In this document: one piece after another, positions 7,251-19,061 of the stretch
Numbering within the stretch: position 1 is the stretch's first letter
Layout: every line of letters begins with the position of its first letter
DNA from: Gemmatimonadota bacterium
Lineage (GTDB): Bacteria > Gemmatimonadota > Gemmatimonadetes > Longimicrobiales > Gaopeijiaceae
Length of the DNA: 64,000 bases
Direction: 5' to 3'
Assembly: GCA_022822445.1 (NCBI GenBank)
Contig: JAJEBR010000060.1
Location: 1-64,000 of the forward strand
Made by a program: the position numbers and the translations under genes
The notes under the pieces: model-generated
Databases searched by the model: none
What the model was told of the DNA's origin: nothing
Seen by the model: only the letters and a program-made list of their open reading frames with translations

Positions 7251-7307
7251 GCTCACGCATCCGCGCTGTCATGAAAACATTACAAAATGTCACGTCGTCT
7301 TTACATT
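7251..7307. repeat. Dispersed intergenic repeat, copy A
   Basis: Bases 7263-7307 match 47288-47332 at 38 of 45 positions without gaps. Weaker similarity extends left over GCTCAC.CATC and right over the GACGCC complement. Inside are two tandem palindromes of the form TGTNA-N8-TNACA, at 7267-7284 and 7288-7305, exactly 21 bp apart. That is two helical turns, as in paired regulator sites. It lies upstream of the minus-strand hydrolase gene. Confidence 0.6.
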
Positions 7308-7543
7308 TCGGCGTCTTTTGGCGCCGCTCTTCGTTGCTCCTTGCGCCAATGGCGCTAATCGCCCTTCGTCGCGCCTCGCTCTCGGTGCGACGCGGGGACT
7401 ATCCAGCGCAACCAGCCTAATCGGGAGCCACACCCCTGCGCCAGCCTGCCTTGCGTGGCCGTCCCCGCCAGGCCCGGCTTCCGAACCGTACCGGTACGCA
7501 CGCAAATGCGGGACGGCGCAACCTCGCCCGCGACCGACCGCCC
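7308..7543. other. Intergenic, no gene recognised
   Basis: This stretch separates the repeat from the decayed blaI/M56 genes. The open frames have no recognisable motif and no ribosome binding site. A cluster of GCGCC/GGCGC words occurs around 7318-7360. Confidence 0.4.
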
Positions 7544-7702
7544 TCAGTTGGGCACCGTCCGGACCCTGAAGACGGGGGAGCTTCCCGGGACAGGATTCCG
7601 GATGAGCCAGGCGAGCGCGAGCCCGGCGCCAGGCACGATCGTCGCCCGCACTGCGAATCCGAGCATCGTCACGGGATCCACACCCCATGGCAACATGGTC
7701 AC
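7544..7702 (-). pseudogene. Remnant of M56 (BlaR1-type) peptidase
   Basis: Only the first membrane helix of an M56 metallopeptidase is left, readable as WGVDPVTMLGFAVRAT followed by a hydrophobic stretch to LALAWLI. After that the frame carries unrelated sequence and stops. It starts at a GTG that overlaps the blaI-like stop (GTGA), the normal arrangement of blaI-blaR1 pairs. The zinc and sensor domains are gone, so it cannot work as a sensor protease. Confidence 0.65.
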
Positions 7703-7955
7703 CGTCCTTCCTCCGGGGCCTCGTCGATCATCGCCATGATTCGCTCGCGTTTCTTCGCCGCTCAGCGTGCTGTCCTCCAGCGAAAGCAGCGTGGCGACCG
7801 CCCCCTCCACCGAGCCTCCGAAGAACGTCGTCAGCACGTGCCGCATCGCGCTGCGGCGCGCCCGCACCACGGGAACACGTGGCGAGCAGACCAGCCGCGG
7901 CCCTTCGTATCGCTTGCCCAGATGCCCCTTCTCGACCAGACACCGCGGACCGAAC
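7699..7955 (-). pseudogene. Remnant of BlaI/MecI-type repressor
   Basis: The C-terminal half of a BlaI/MecI repressor is readable: LVEKGHLGKRYEG (end of the winged helix), then MRHVLTTFFGGSVEGAVATLL, the dimerisation helices. The N-terminal recognition helix is missing and the frame is closed upstream by a stop near 7955. A one-base insertion near 7738-7745 shifts the tail. In the restored frame it reads IMAMIDEAPEEGR and then stops at the GTGA overlap with the M56 remnant. Truncation plus frameshift means the gene is dead. Confidence 0.7.
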
Positions 7956-7990
7956 TTGACTCACCGCGAGCCGTCGTGAGAGCGTTCTAA

Positions 7991-10450
<2,460 letters not shown>

Positions 10451-10538
10451 GAGAGCCGCCTGTCGCCGTGGCCTCCGGGCCGCTTCGCGACCACTTCCCG
10501 GGCCGTCGAAGGAGGCGGGCAGGAGAGGCCGCGGCCCC

Positions 10539-12281
10539 TCAGTAACCTGCGGCGGATCCGTCCGAGTCGCGCGGGTCCGGCACTCCCACCAGCTCGCCGG
10601 TGGCTGCGTCCACGAAGATGCAGTGCGCGATCCCCTGGCCGCCCGCCCACCCCACCTCGTGCCCCATCGCCGCCAACAGTGCCCCGTCGGCCTCGCTCAT
10701 GTACCCGTTCTCGAGCCTTGCCCGGTCGGGCAGCCACTGGTGGTGGAGACGCTTCGCAGCCACCACTTCGGCCGGAGGCAGCGAGAAGTCCACCAGGTTC
10801 ACCACCAGGTGGAGCACGGTGTTGATGATCGTGCGGCCTCCGGGGCTGCCGATCACCGCGACCAGCTCCCCGTCGCGCGCCACGATGGTCGGCGTCATCG
10901 ACGAGAGCATCCGCTGTTCCGGACGGGCCAGGTTGGCCTCGGTTCCGATCAGCCCGCTCTCGTTGGTGAGCCCGGGGCGGCCGTTGAAGTCGCCCATCTC
11001 GTTATTGAGGAGGAATCCCGCCCCCGGAACGGTGATGTATGACCCGTACCCGCCCTCGAGCGTGTAGGTGACCGACACGGCCATCCCGTCCGCATCGACG
11101 ACCGAGTAGTGCGTGGTTTCGGAACTCTCCCAGCCCGCAGACGCGTCCACATCGGCGGGCGCGGAGACGCTGGCGGCCGCCGGTCGGATCGTCGGACGGA
11201 TCTCGTCGGCGTACGCCTTGCTGGTGAGGCGCCCGACGGGGACGTTCGTGAAATCGGCGTCCGCAAGGAACATGGCACGGTCCCGGAAGGCCCGGCGCAT
11301 CGCCTCGATCAGGTGATGGGCGACCTCGGGGCTCCCCGCGCCCATCCCCGCCACGTCGAAGCCCTCCAGCACGTTCAGCATCTGAACCAGCGCGGTGCCC
11401 CCCGAGGAGGGCGGCGGCATGCTGATGATCTCGTAGCCGCGGTAGGTACCGCGCACCGGTTCGCGTTCCTTCGCCTCGTAGCGGGCCAGGTCCTCCTCGG
11501 TAATCCAGCCGCCGCCGCGCTCCATCTCCTCGGCGAGGAGGCGCGCGGTCGTGCCGAGATAGAAGCCGTCTCTGCCCTGGTCGCGGATGCGTTCAAGGGT
11601 CGTCGCCAGGTCGGCCTGCACCAGGGTCTCCCCCGCTTCGTAGGGCTCGCCATCCTTCGAGAACTGGGCGAAGCTCGCCGGATAGTCGCGGAACCGCTCC
11701 ACCATCCGCCCCAGCGACCCCGCGAGCCGCTCGCTGACCACGAATCCGTCGCGGGCCAGCGCCACCGAAGGCTCCACCAGCCCGGCCCACTCCGCGTTCC
11801 CGTACTTCTCGTGGGCCAGGGCGAACCCGGCCACGGTCCCGGGCACCCCGACCGCCAGGTGGCTGCGGTGGTGGATCTGGTAGGAATACTCGCCATCCTC
11901 CCCGACGAACATCTCGGGGTGCGCCCTCAGCGGCGCCTTCTCACGGAAGTCGATCGCGGTGGAGTTCCCGTCCGGGAAGCGGATCACCATGAACCCGCCC
12001 CCGCCGATGTTGCCCGCGGCCGGATGGGTCACGGCCAGCGCCAGGCCGGTGGCGATCGCCGCGTCCACGGCGTTGCCGCCGGCCGCCAGCACCTCGCCCC
12101 CCGCCATGCTCGCCTCCGGGTAGGCCGACACAACCATCCCCCCGCCCGAGGTGAGTACATCCCGAACGACCGACACATCCGGCGCCGGGACATCCGGGTC
12201 GGGCTGGCGGCAGGCACCCGCCCACAGGACCGCAACGGCGGCCAGGGCGGTTTGGAGCAGGAATGAGCGTCGGCGGATCAT
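10539..12281 (-). CDS. ggt: Gamma-glutamyltransferase (lipoprotein)
   Basis: This 580-residue enzyme removes or transfers the gamma-glutamyl group of glutathione and related peptides in the periplasm. Ggt precursors cut themselves at a threonine that becomes the nucleophile. Here that is Thr389 in ETTHYSVVDADG, and the surrounding GGYGSYI and SSMTPTIV motifs are present. The N-terminus is a lipoprotein signal with cysteine in WAGAC. The ATG at 12281 is preceded by a strong GGAGGTG. The gene starts 17 bases after the RND permease stop on the same strand, so it may share the efflux operon transcript and could act on exported glutathione conjugates; that link is inferred. Confidence 0.93.
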   Translation of the reverse strand: MIRRRSFLLQTALAAVAVLWAGACRQPDPDVPAPDVSVVRDVLTSGGGMVVSAYPEASMAGGEVLAAGGNAVDAAIATGLALAVTHPAAGNIGGGGFMVIRFPDGNSTAIDFREKAPLRAHPEMFVGEDGEYSYQIHHRSHLAVGVPGTVAGFALAHEKYGNAEWAGLVEPSVALARDGFVVSERLAGSLGRMVERFRDYPASFAQFSKDGEPYEAGETLVQADLATTLERIRDQGRDGFYLGTTARLLAEEMERGGGWITEEDLARYEAKEREPVRGTYRGYEIISMPPPSSGGTALVQMLNVLEGFDVAGMGAGSPEVAHHLIEAMRRAFRDRAMFLADADFTNVPVGRLTSKAYADEIRPTIRPAAASVSAPADVDASAGWESSETTHYSVVDADGMAVSVTYTLEGGYGSYITVPGAGFLLNNEMGDFNGRPGLTNESGLIGTEANLARPEQRMLSSMTPTIVARDGELVAVIGSPGGRTIINTVLHLVVNLVDFSLPPAEVVAAKRLHHQWLPDRARLENGYMSEADGALLAAMGHEVGWAGGQGIAHCIFVDAATGELVGVPDPRDSDGSAAGY

Positions 12282-12298
12282 CGAGGGCACCTCCGGCT

Positions 12299-15200
12299 TC
12301 AGCTTCTCAGAACGGCAGCCACCTCCGGTTCCGGCTCCGGCCGGGGCGGCATCGGCGACACAACAATGGAGAACCCCGGATCTTCGCGCGAGTCCTCGTC
12401 CTCCTCCCCGGGCCGCGTGCGCCGGAAGAGGCCGACCAGATCGTCGACCAGACTGTACATGACCGGAACCAGGACGAGGGTGAGGAAGGTGGCGAAGATG
12501 ATCCCCACGATCACCGCCACCGCCATCGGCCCCCACCACGCCGCCTGCTCGCCGCCCCAGAAGAACTCGGGCGAGAGGCTGGTGAAGAGGCCGAAGAAGT
12601 CGAAGTTGAGCCCGATCGCCAGCGGCACGAGCCCGAGTGCGGTGGTGATCGCCGTCAGCAGCACCGGACGCAGCCGCGTCTTGCCCCCCTGCACCAGCGC
12701 GTCGCAGGTGCTCAGCCCGTCACGCCTGCGCAGCAGATCGATGTAGTCGATCAGCACGATGGCGTTGTTCACCACGATCCCGGCCAGCGAAATTACGCCG
12801 ACCCCCGTCATGATGATTACGAACGGCATCCGGAAAACCATCAATCCGATGAGAACCCCTATCGTCGACATGATCACCGACGAGAGGATGATCACCGGCT
12901 TGATGACCGAATTGAACTGCGACACCAGGATCAGCGCGATCAGCATCAGCGCCGCCAGGAAAGCGGTGGTCAGGAACGCGAAAGCCTCCTGCTGCTCTTC
13001 CTGTTCCCCGGTGAAGGCGAGGGTGTAGCCGGGTGGGAGCGACGAGGTGAAGTCCTCCAGGACCGCTTCGACCTCGGCGCGCACGGCGTTGCTGTTGTAG
13101 CCGGCCACGACCTCGGCGCTGATCGTGGCCATCCGGTCCATGTCCTTGCGGCGGATCGAACTGTACCCCTCGTCCACCGTCCATCCCGCCACTGAAAGCA
13201 GCGGAACCTGCCGTCCCTCCGAAAACACCGTCAGGTTCTCGAGTGCGGTGAGCTCGTCGCGGTCCTGCTCGCGCAGCCGCACGACGATGTCGAATTCCTC
13301 ATTGCCGGTCCGGTACTTGGCGGCTTCCAGCCCGTTGATGGCGCTCCGCACCAGAAACCCGATCTCGTTCGTCGAGAGGCCGTAGAGGCTGGCCTTCTCC
13401 CGGTCCACCTCCACCCGCAGCTCCGGGCGCCCTTCGTCCATATCGCTCTTCAGCCCCACCAGGCGCGGATAGACCTGCGAGGCCTCGATCACGTCGACGG
13501 CCTGCGCCGCGAGATCCTCCAGGAGCAGGGGATCCTCCCCCGAGATCTCGATGTTGACCGGTGCGCCCGCGGGCGGCCCTTCGGTGACCTGGTCGACGCG
13601 CACCTCCGCGCCGGCAAGGTCGCTGCCGACCGTCTCCTGCATGGCGGCAAGGGTCGCGAAGACATCGAACTCGCGCTCCTGGTAGTCGACCATGGTCAGT
13701 GTGACGCGGCCGGCCTCCGGTCCCCCCGGCCCTCCCCCGTCCATGGGTCCCCCGCCTCCCGTCGCGCCCACCGTCGTAACGATCGTCTCGGCGTCGGTCA
13801 CGCCCGTGATCGTCCCGACTTCCTCCTTGAGCCTGCGGGCGTAGTCGTTCGTCACGCCGGCGGAGGTGCCGACCGGAGCTTCGACGGACACGTAGACCAT
13901 GCGGGGCGGAATGTCCTCGGGGAAGTACTCGACCGGCGCCGCGAAACGGCTGTACACCGCGATCGTCGCGAAGAGCGTCACAATCGAGCCCGCCAGCACG
14001 ATGGCGCGGTTATCGAGCGCCCAGCGGAGCCGTCTCTCGTACCAGGCCACCAGATGCGGCAGGCCCCGCGCCATGAAGACGCGGCTCATCCGGTCCAGGA
14101 GCAGGCGGTGAAGGAGCCAGGCGGCGGTCGCGGTCACGATGAGCAGTCCGGCGGTCAGCGGATTCGCCGCCGCGATCACCACGAGCGCAAGGGCCGCGAC
14201 AAAGAGGAGCAGTGCCCGGCCGTAGCGGTTGAGCTTGCGGGGACGGCTGCTTGCCGGCTGGAGGAAGATCGAGCAGAGGGTGGGAACGATGACCAGTGCC
14301 ACGAACAGCGAACTCGAGAGGGTGACGATGAGCGTCAGCGGCAGGTAGCTCATGAACTCGCCGGCGATCCCCGGCCAGAACATCAGCGGGGTGAAGGCGG
14401 CGAGTGTCGTCGCGGTCGCCGCGATCACCGGGACCGCGACCTCTCCGGTGGCCTTCTTGCACGCCTCCCTGCGGCTCCACCCCTCCTCGATGAACCGGTA
14501 GATGTTCTCGACGATCACGATGGCGTTGTCGACGAGCATTCCGAGCGCGAGGATGAGCGAGAAGAGCACCACCATGTTCATGGAGATGCCGAGCAGTCCC
14601 AGCGCGACGAACGAAACGAACATCGACGTCGGGATCGAGATGGCGACGAAGATCGAGGTGCGCAGCCCGAGGAAGAACAGGAGTACTCCCACGATCAGGA
14701 TCAGGCCCGAGATGATGTTGTTCTGCAGGCTGTTGACCATGTCGCCGATGTCTTCGGACATGTCCGAGGTGATGGACACCACGGTCGACGGCGGGAACAG
14801 GGGCCGCACGGCATCGATTTCCGCCCGCACCGCCTCGGAGGTGGCGATGATGTTCTCGCCCGAGCGCTTGACCACGTCCAGCGTGACCACGGGCTGGTCG
14901 CCGAGGCGGGCAAATGTCTCCTGCTCGGCGAATCCGAATTCCACCGTCGCCACGTCGCGAACGTAGATGGGACGGCCGGCGGCGGTGGTGACCACCAGGT
15001 CCCGGATCAGCGTGGGATCGTCGAACTCGCCATCCACCCGCACCAGGTACTTGACGCCGTTCACATCGATCGAGCCGCCCGGAATGTTCACGTTCTCCTG
15101 CCGGATGGCGCTGATCACATCGTCGAAGGACACGTTGTAGTACTGCAGTCTGCCGAGATCCACATCGACCTTGATCTCGCGCTCCAGGCCGCCCCGCAGC

Positions 15201-15778
15201 CCGACGCGAAGGACCGCGGGGATCGACTCGATCCGCCCCTGCAGCTCCTCCGCCAGCTCCTTGAGCCGCACGAGCCCGTATCCGCCCGACAGGTTCACCT
15301 GCATCACGGGCGCTTCGCTCATCGAGAACTCGACGATGAACGGATCCTCCGCTTCGGAGGGAAGCTCGGGGCGGGCCAGGTCCACCTTCTCGCGGACCTG
15401 CTGGAGCGCTTCGTTCAGGTCCGTGGCCGATTCGAACTCGACAACGACCGAGGAGTAGCCCTCGACGGAGGTGGAGGTGAGCTCCTTCACATCCGAGATG
15501 GTGTTCAGCTCCTCCTCGATCTTGCGGGTGACCAGGCTTTCCATGTCGGATGGCGACACCCCGGGATAGAGAGTGTTCACCGAGATCATGGGTATCTCGA
15601 TCTCGGGGAAGGACTCCTTCGGGATGGACCGGTAGGAAAGCAGTCCCGCGACCGTGACGAAGACAAAGAGGACCAGCACCGAGGTGGAGTGATCGACTGC
15701 CAGCGAGGTCAGGCGGAATTCCTTGAAGGCCTTGCCCGTCGGCGGCCTGCGGGAACCGTTGCTGTCGTCAGGCATCAC
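12299..15778 (-). CDS. RND efflux transporter permease
   Basis: This inner-membrane proton-driven pump of 1,159 residues has the RND layout: TM1 near residue 30, a large periplasmic porter domain, six helices, a second porter domain and six more helices. The N-terminus carries the family's FPEIEIPMISV segment. The TM4 proton-relay stretch reads LVDNAIVIVENIYR, so one of the two TM4 aspartates of AcrB is Asn here. That is a common variant outside the classic HAE-1 group. It overlaps the adaptor gene stop (GTGA; an ATG follows immediately) and forms an outer-membrane/adaptor/pump operon. The substrate cannot be predicted. Confidence 0.95.
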   Translation of the reverse strand: MMPDDSNGSRRPPTGKAFKEFRLTSLAVDHSTSVLVLFVFVTVAGLLSYRSIPKESFPEIEIPMISVNTLYPGVSPSDMESLVTRKIEEELNTISDVKELTSTSVEGYSSVVVEFESATDLNEALQQVREKVDLARPELPSEAEDPFIVEFSMSEAPVMQVNLSGGYGLVRLKELAEELQGRIESIPAVLRVGLRGGLEREIKVDVDLGRLQYYNVSFDDVISAIRQENVNIPGGSIDVNGVKYLVRVDGEFDDPTLIRDLVVTTAAGRPIYVRDVATVEFGFAEQETFARLGDQPVVTLDVVKRSGENIIATSEAVRAEIDAVRPLFPPSTVVSITSDMSEDIGDMVNSLQNNIISGLILIVGVLLFFLGLRTSIFVAISIPTSMFVSFVALGLLGISMNMVVLFSLILALGMLVDNAIVIVENIYRFIEEGWSRREACKKATGEVAVPVIAATATTLAAFTPLMFWPGIAGEFMSYLPLTLIVTLSSSLFVALVIVPTLCSIFLQPASSRPRKLNRYGRALLLFVAALALVVIAAANPLTAGLLIVTATAAWLLHRLLLDRMSRVFMARGLPHLVAWYERRLRWALDNRAIVLAGSIVTLFATIAVYSRFAAPVEYFPEDIPPRMVYVSVEAPVGTSAGVTNDYARRLKEEVGTITGVTDAETIVTTVGATGGGGPMDGGGPGGPEAGRVTLTMVDYQEREFDVFATLAAMQETVGSDLAGAEVRVDQVTEGPPAGAPVNIEISGEDPLLLEDLAAQAVDVIEASQVYPRLVGLKSDMDEGRPELRVEVDREKASLYGLSTNEIGFLVRSAINGLEAAKYRTGNEEFDIVVRLREQDRDELTALENLTVFSEGRQVPLLSVAGWTVDEGYSSIRRKDMDRMATISAEVVAGYNSNAVRAEVEAVLEDFTSSLPPGYTLAFTGEQEEQQEAFAFLTTAFLAALMLIALILVSQFNSVIKPVIILSSVIMSTIGVLIGLMVFRMPFVIIMTGVGVISLAGIVVNNAIVLIDYIDLLRRRDGLSTCDALVQGGKTRLRPVLLTAITTALGLVPLAIGLNFDFFGLFTSLSPEFFWGGEQAAWWGPMAVAVIVGIIFATFLTLVLVPVMYSLVDDLVGLFRRTRPGEEDEDSREDPGFSIVVSPMPPRPEPEPEVAAVLRS

Positions 15779-16890
15779 CCCTCCACGATCCGGACCCGGT
15801 CGCCCTCGGTCAGTCCCTGCTGCCCGACGACGACGAGCCGGTCCCCGGCTTCGAGCCCCGAACCCACCACGATCTCGTTGCCCTGTGAGACCGAAATCTC
15901 CACGCTGCGCCGGGACGCCCGCGCGGCCTCACCCACCCCCTCGACCACGAACACCACGAATCCGTCCTCCATCGACACCAGCGCCTGCTGGGGCACCACG
16001 ATCGCCTCGCCCACCTCCTCGCGCACGATCTCGATGTCCGCGATCATCTCCGGCTTGATCCGTCCGCCCGGATTGGGAAGCACCAGTTCGACCGCGAAGG
16101 TGCGGCTCTGCGGATCGACGGTGGCTCCAGCGTAGGTGACCGTACTCTCGAATTGCTCGCCGGGCAGGACGCTGAAACCAACGCTCACACCGGCGCCCGC
16201 CGCCACCTCCAGCGCGTACCGCTCCGGCACTCCCGCAAGGATCTTGATGGATTCCGTATGGACGATTCTCGCCACGCGAGTCCCCGGCGACACCATCGCC
16301 CCGACCTCGACGAACCGGTCGTCCAGGATTCCGCTGATCGGTGCCCGGACGGTCGTGCGCGCCAGGCGTTCCTCCAGCGCCTCGAGGCTTCCCTGTGCCT
16401 GCTCGGCCGCGTACCTGGCCTCCAGATAGCTCAGTTCGGAACCGATCCCGTCTTCCTCGTAGAGCTTGCGGCGGCGTTCCCAGACCTCGTCGGCCAGCTG
16501 CGCCTGCGCGGTCGCCGTCGCCACCTGGGCCCGCAGGATTGCGTCGTCGAGCTGCACGATCGCCTGGCCCGCGCGGATCGGCCGGCCCTTGTCGCGCACG
16601 ATCGCCCGGACCACGCCGCCCTCCTCGGCGGACACCACGACATCGTACATCGCCTGGGCGACCCCCGTGAGGCGCACCGACTGGGTGAAGCTGCGCGGCG
16701 TGATCTCCTCGACCTCCACGTTCACGATCCGCTCGAAGACCTCGGCCGGCCTTTCCGTCTGGCCCTGGCTCTCGCCACCGCAGGCGGACAGGCAGCCGGC
16801 AAACAGCGCGAGCGTCGCGAATGTCCACACCGGTCCCGCGGCGGGAACAGCCGGCCGGGGTGGTCCGATCCTCGTCAGCCTTCCGTTCAT
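15775..16890 (-). CDS. RND membrane-fusion adaptor lipoprotein
   Basis: This 371-residue periplasmic adaptor links the RND pump to the TolC-like channel. It has a lipoprotein signal (cysteine in LSACGG) and a first barrel/lipoyl half. A short coiled-coil hairpin spans about residues 105-160 (VATATAQAQLADEVWERRRK onward), and the second lipoyl half contains RAPISGILDDRF. The membrane-proximal domain ends in a typical GLTEGDRVRIVEG. Its start overlaps the TolC-like gene stop (ATGA) and its stop overlaps the permease start, so the three are translationally coupled. Confidence 0.94.
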   Translation of the reverse strand: MNGRLTRIGPPRPAVPAAGPVWTFATLALFAGCLSACGGESQGQTERPAEVFERIVNVEVEEITPRSFTQSVRLTGVAQAMYDVVVSAEEGGVVRAIVRDKGRPIRAGQAIVQLDDAILRAQVATATAQAQLADEVWERRRKLYEEDGIGSELSYLEARYAAEQAQGSLEALEERLARTTVRAPISGILDDRFVEVGAMVSPGTRVARIVHTESIKILAGVPERYALEVAAGAGVSVGFSVLPGEQFESTVTYAGATVDPQSRTFAVELVLPNPGGRIKPEMIADIEIVREEVGEAIVVPQQALVSMEDGFVVFVVEGVGEAARASRRSVEISVSQGNEIVVGSGLEAGDRLVVVGQQGLTEGDRVRIVEG

Positions 16891-18440
16891 CCTCTATCCC
16901 CTTCGCCGCTGGCGCCGCCGGCAATCGGCATGTCCACGAGCGGCACGGTTCCGGCAGCCTCGTCGAGACGGGCACCGGTCGAAAGATAATCGTACACCGC
17001 TTGCGCGTAGTTGAATTCGCTCTGGCGGAGGGCGACCTCCGCGTCCGTGAGTTCCAGCTGGCTCGCCAGCCCCTCCCGGTACCGCGCGCTGGCGATCTCG
17101 TAGCCCCGCCGCGCCTGCGACACCGCGAGGTGCTGGCCCCGGGTCCGCGACCGCGCCTCCTGCAGGTCGTCGACCAGGTTGCGCAGCTGAATCTCGGCCT
17201 GGTCGCCGGCGAGACGGGTCTGTGTCTCCGCCTGCCGCAGCGCGGCCTGCCGCTGCGAGATGCGGGCGGTTTCGCGGAATCCCGAGAAGATGGGCATGCT
17301 CACCCTGAAGCCGACCTGCTTGGTCGTGCCGCGCTGGGCGCTGGTTCCGAAGAAGACCGGCATGCCGTTCTGCTGGGCGGCCAGTCCGTAGCTCCCGAAG
17401 GCGCTCACGCTCGGAAGATAGTCGGCCTGCTCGATCCGCAGCTCGGTCTTCCTCAGCGTCTCCGTCAGCTCGAGCTGGCGGATGTCGGAGCGATTCGCCC
17501 TTCCCCGCCGGAGGAGTCGATCCAGTTCCGGGGCCTCCGCCAGCGATTCTCCGCGGAACGCCAGGATGTCCCGGTTTCCGGGGGAGTTCGCGCCGACGTC
17601 GTCGAGGTCCATCAGTGCGAGCTCCCCGGCCACCTCGATCTCGGCCTCCGGATCCAGGTCCAGCTCAGCGGCCAGCCCGCGGCGGGCGGCGCGGAGGCGG
17701 TTCTCCGCGCGGCTCAGGTTCGGCTCCAGGTTGGCGGCCTCCACCTCCAGGCGGAGCACGTCGTAGACCTCGGCCACCCCGGCCTCCTCCATCGCCCGGG
17801 TCTCCTCGAGGGACTGTCGCACCCGCTTCAGCGAATTCGCGGTCAGGCGGACCTCCTCCTGCGCGAGCAAAAGGTCGTAGAAGGCGATCCGGACGCGCGT
17901 GACGATCTGCTGGGTGCGTCCCCGCAGGGCTTCCCGCTGCAGGCCCCGGAAGCGGGAAGCCGCCCCGAGGCCGACGAAGACCTGGGGGTCGAGGAGCGTC
18001 TGCTCCAGGTTCACCGAGAGGTTCCAGAGGTTGTCGGCACCGAACTGGACCGGGATGAAATCGCCCTGCGCAGCCGACGGATCGAAGATCTGAGCCGGCA
18101 GGAAGCTCACCTGCGGAGCGACGTTGCGCGTGTATGACGATGACAGGCTCACGCTGGGATAGAAATCGCTCCAGGCCTCCGCCACCTGGCCGTTGGCGAG
18201 CGCGAGGTCGTATTCCGCGTCGAGGATCTCCCGGTTTCTCTCGATGGCGGCCTCGGCGATGGCGCTCAGCAGCGCCGGACGGTCTGCCAGGCCGGTTGGG
18301 GGAGTCGCGCGCTGAGCCGACGCCGGGTCACCGGCCCACCCCAGCCCCGCGAGCATCGCCAACGCCCACCCGCCGGCGCGGCCCGCGCGGTCAACGATCC
18401 CCGGCACACCCGCTTCCCTCCGCTTGCACGATCTATTCAT
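16887..18440 (-). CDS. TolC-family outer-membrane efflux protein
   Basis: This 517-residue channel protein has two TolC-type repeats, each with long helices (for example the AEAWSDFYPSVSLSSSYT region and the SDIRQLELTETLRKTEL region). A signal peptide spans about residues 22-43, ending in ASAQ. It provides the outer-membrane exit duct for the adaptor and pump that follow. It is the first gene of the operon. A TTGACT hexamer on the minus strand (complement of 18531-18536), about 90 bases upstream, is a candidate -35 box; no regulator gene is adjacent. Confidence 0.93.
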   Translation of the reverse strand: MNRSCKRREAGVPGIVDRAGRAGGWALAMLAGLGWAGDPASAQRATPPTGLADRPALLSAIAEAAIERNREILDAEYDLALANGQVAEAWSDFYPSVSLSSSYTRNVAPQVSFLPAQIFDPSAAQGDFIPVQFGADNLWNLSVNLEQTLLDPQVFVGLGAASRFRGLQREALRGRTQQIVTRVRIAFYDLLLAQEEVRLTANSLKRVRQSLEETRAMEEAGVAEVYDVLRLEVEAANLEPNLSRAENRLRAARRGLAAELDLDPEAEIEVAGELALMDLDDVGANSPGNRDILAFRGESLAEAPELDRLLRRGRANRSDIRQLELTETLRKTELRIEQADYLPSVSAFGSYGLAAQQNGMPVFFGTSAQRGTTKQVGFRVSMPIFSGFRETARISQRQAALRQAETQTRLAGDQAEIQLRNLVDDLQEARSRTRGQHLAVSQARRGYEIASARYREGLASQLELTDAEVALRQSEFNYAQAVYDYLSTGARLDEAAGTVPLVDMPIAGGASGEGDRG

Positions 18441-18623
18441 TCGACCTCCGCTGATCTTTCGGCACTCTGCGGGCCGTCAGGCGAAACGCCCGGAAACACC
18501 CGCACTTAGGGACGAATCACCCCGGCCAAAAGTCAAGACACCCGGATGCCCGGCGCTGTTGGGGAAGGAGGCGCGCGCGGCGGGCGGCGAGGCCCGCCAT
18601 CCCTGCTCCGTGGCGGCCCGGTA

Positions 18624-18652
18624 TTGACGGAACGTGGCCGAGGGGGTAGCCT
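18624..18652 (+). promoter_or_regulatory. Sigma-70-like promoter of cold-shock gene
   Basis: TTGACG (18624-18629) and TAGCCT (18647-18652) are separated by exactly 17 bases. They lie about 67 bases ahead of the cold-shock gene, leaving a leader of about 60 bases with an AAGGAG ribosome binding site. Confidence 0.5.
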
Positions 18653-18718
18653 GTTGGGCGTGAGATCGGCACAGTGTTGCCGGTAAGGATCCTACAGACG
18701 ACTTGAAGGAGCATCAGG

Positions 18719-18937
18719 ATGCGGACCACGGGAACCGTGAAGTGGTTCAACGACGCGAAGGGATTCGGATTCATCAGCCCGGAGGCGGGAGAGAGGGACT
18801 GTTTCGTCCACTACTCCGCGATCGAGGGCGAGGGTTTCCGGAGCCTCTCGGAGGGTGACCAGGTCGAATTCGACATGGTGAGCGGTCCGAAGGGACCAGC
18901 TGCGGAGAACGTGACCCGCGTCGAAGCGATGGGCTGA
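18719..18937 (+). CDS. Cold-shock domain protein (CspA family)
   Basis: This 72-residue single-domain RNA chaperone would bind single-stranded RNA or DNA and melt mRNA structure. RNP1 is KGFGFI (residues 14-19) and RNP2 is FVHYSAI (29-35), where the usual Phe of VHFSAI is Tyr. An upstream AAGGAG fixes the start. It is monocistronic, with a promoter upstream and a 13-bp hairpin downstream. Cold induction is possible but not shown by the sequence. Confidence 0.95.
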   Translation: MRTTGTVKWFNDAKGFGFISPEAGERDCFVHYSAIEGEGFRSLSEGDQVEFDMVSGPKGPAAENVTRVEAMG

Positions 18938-18968
18938 TACCTGGCCCGCGAGTAGCACACCACGGATG

Positions 18969-18998
18969 CGAGGCCGGCGGGGCGACCCGCCGGCCTCG
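18969..18998 (+). terminator. Strong hairpin after cold-shock gene
   Basis: A perfect 13-bp stem (arms 18969-18981 and 18986-18998) closes a GCGA tetraloop. It lies 31 bases after the stop. There is no U-run, as is usual for GC-rich terminators. It also lies about 60 bases past the end of the convergent minus-strand gene and could serve both. Confidence 0.7.
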
Positions 18999-19061
18999 TC
19001 GCATTCCCCGGTGACGCACCCCGGCTCCGACCCTGCCCGCTCCGGCAGCCCGACCGGCAGT

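Noticed and set aside
4404-7256. A single 950-codon open frame on the minus strand
   Set aside because: Only the last 670 codons are the M3 peptidase. The first 280 are a shadow of the alpha/beta hydrolase gene in another frame and have no family features.
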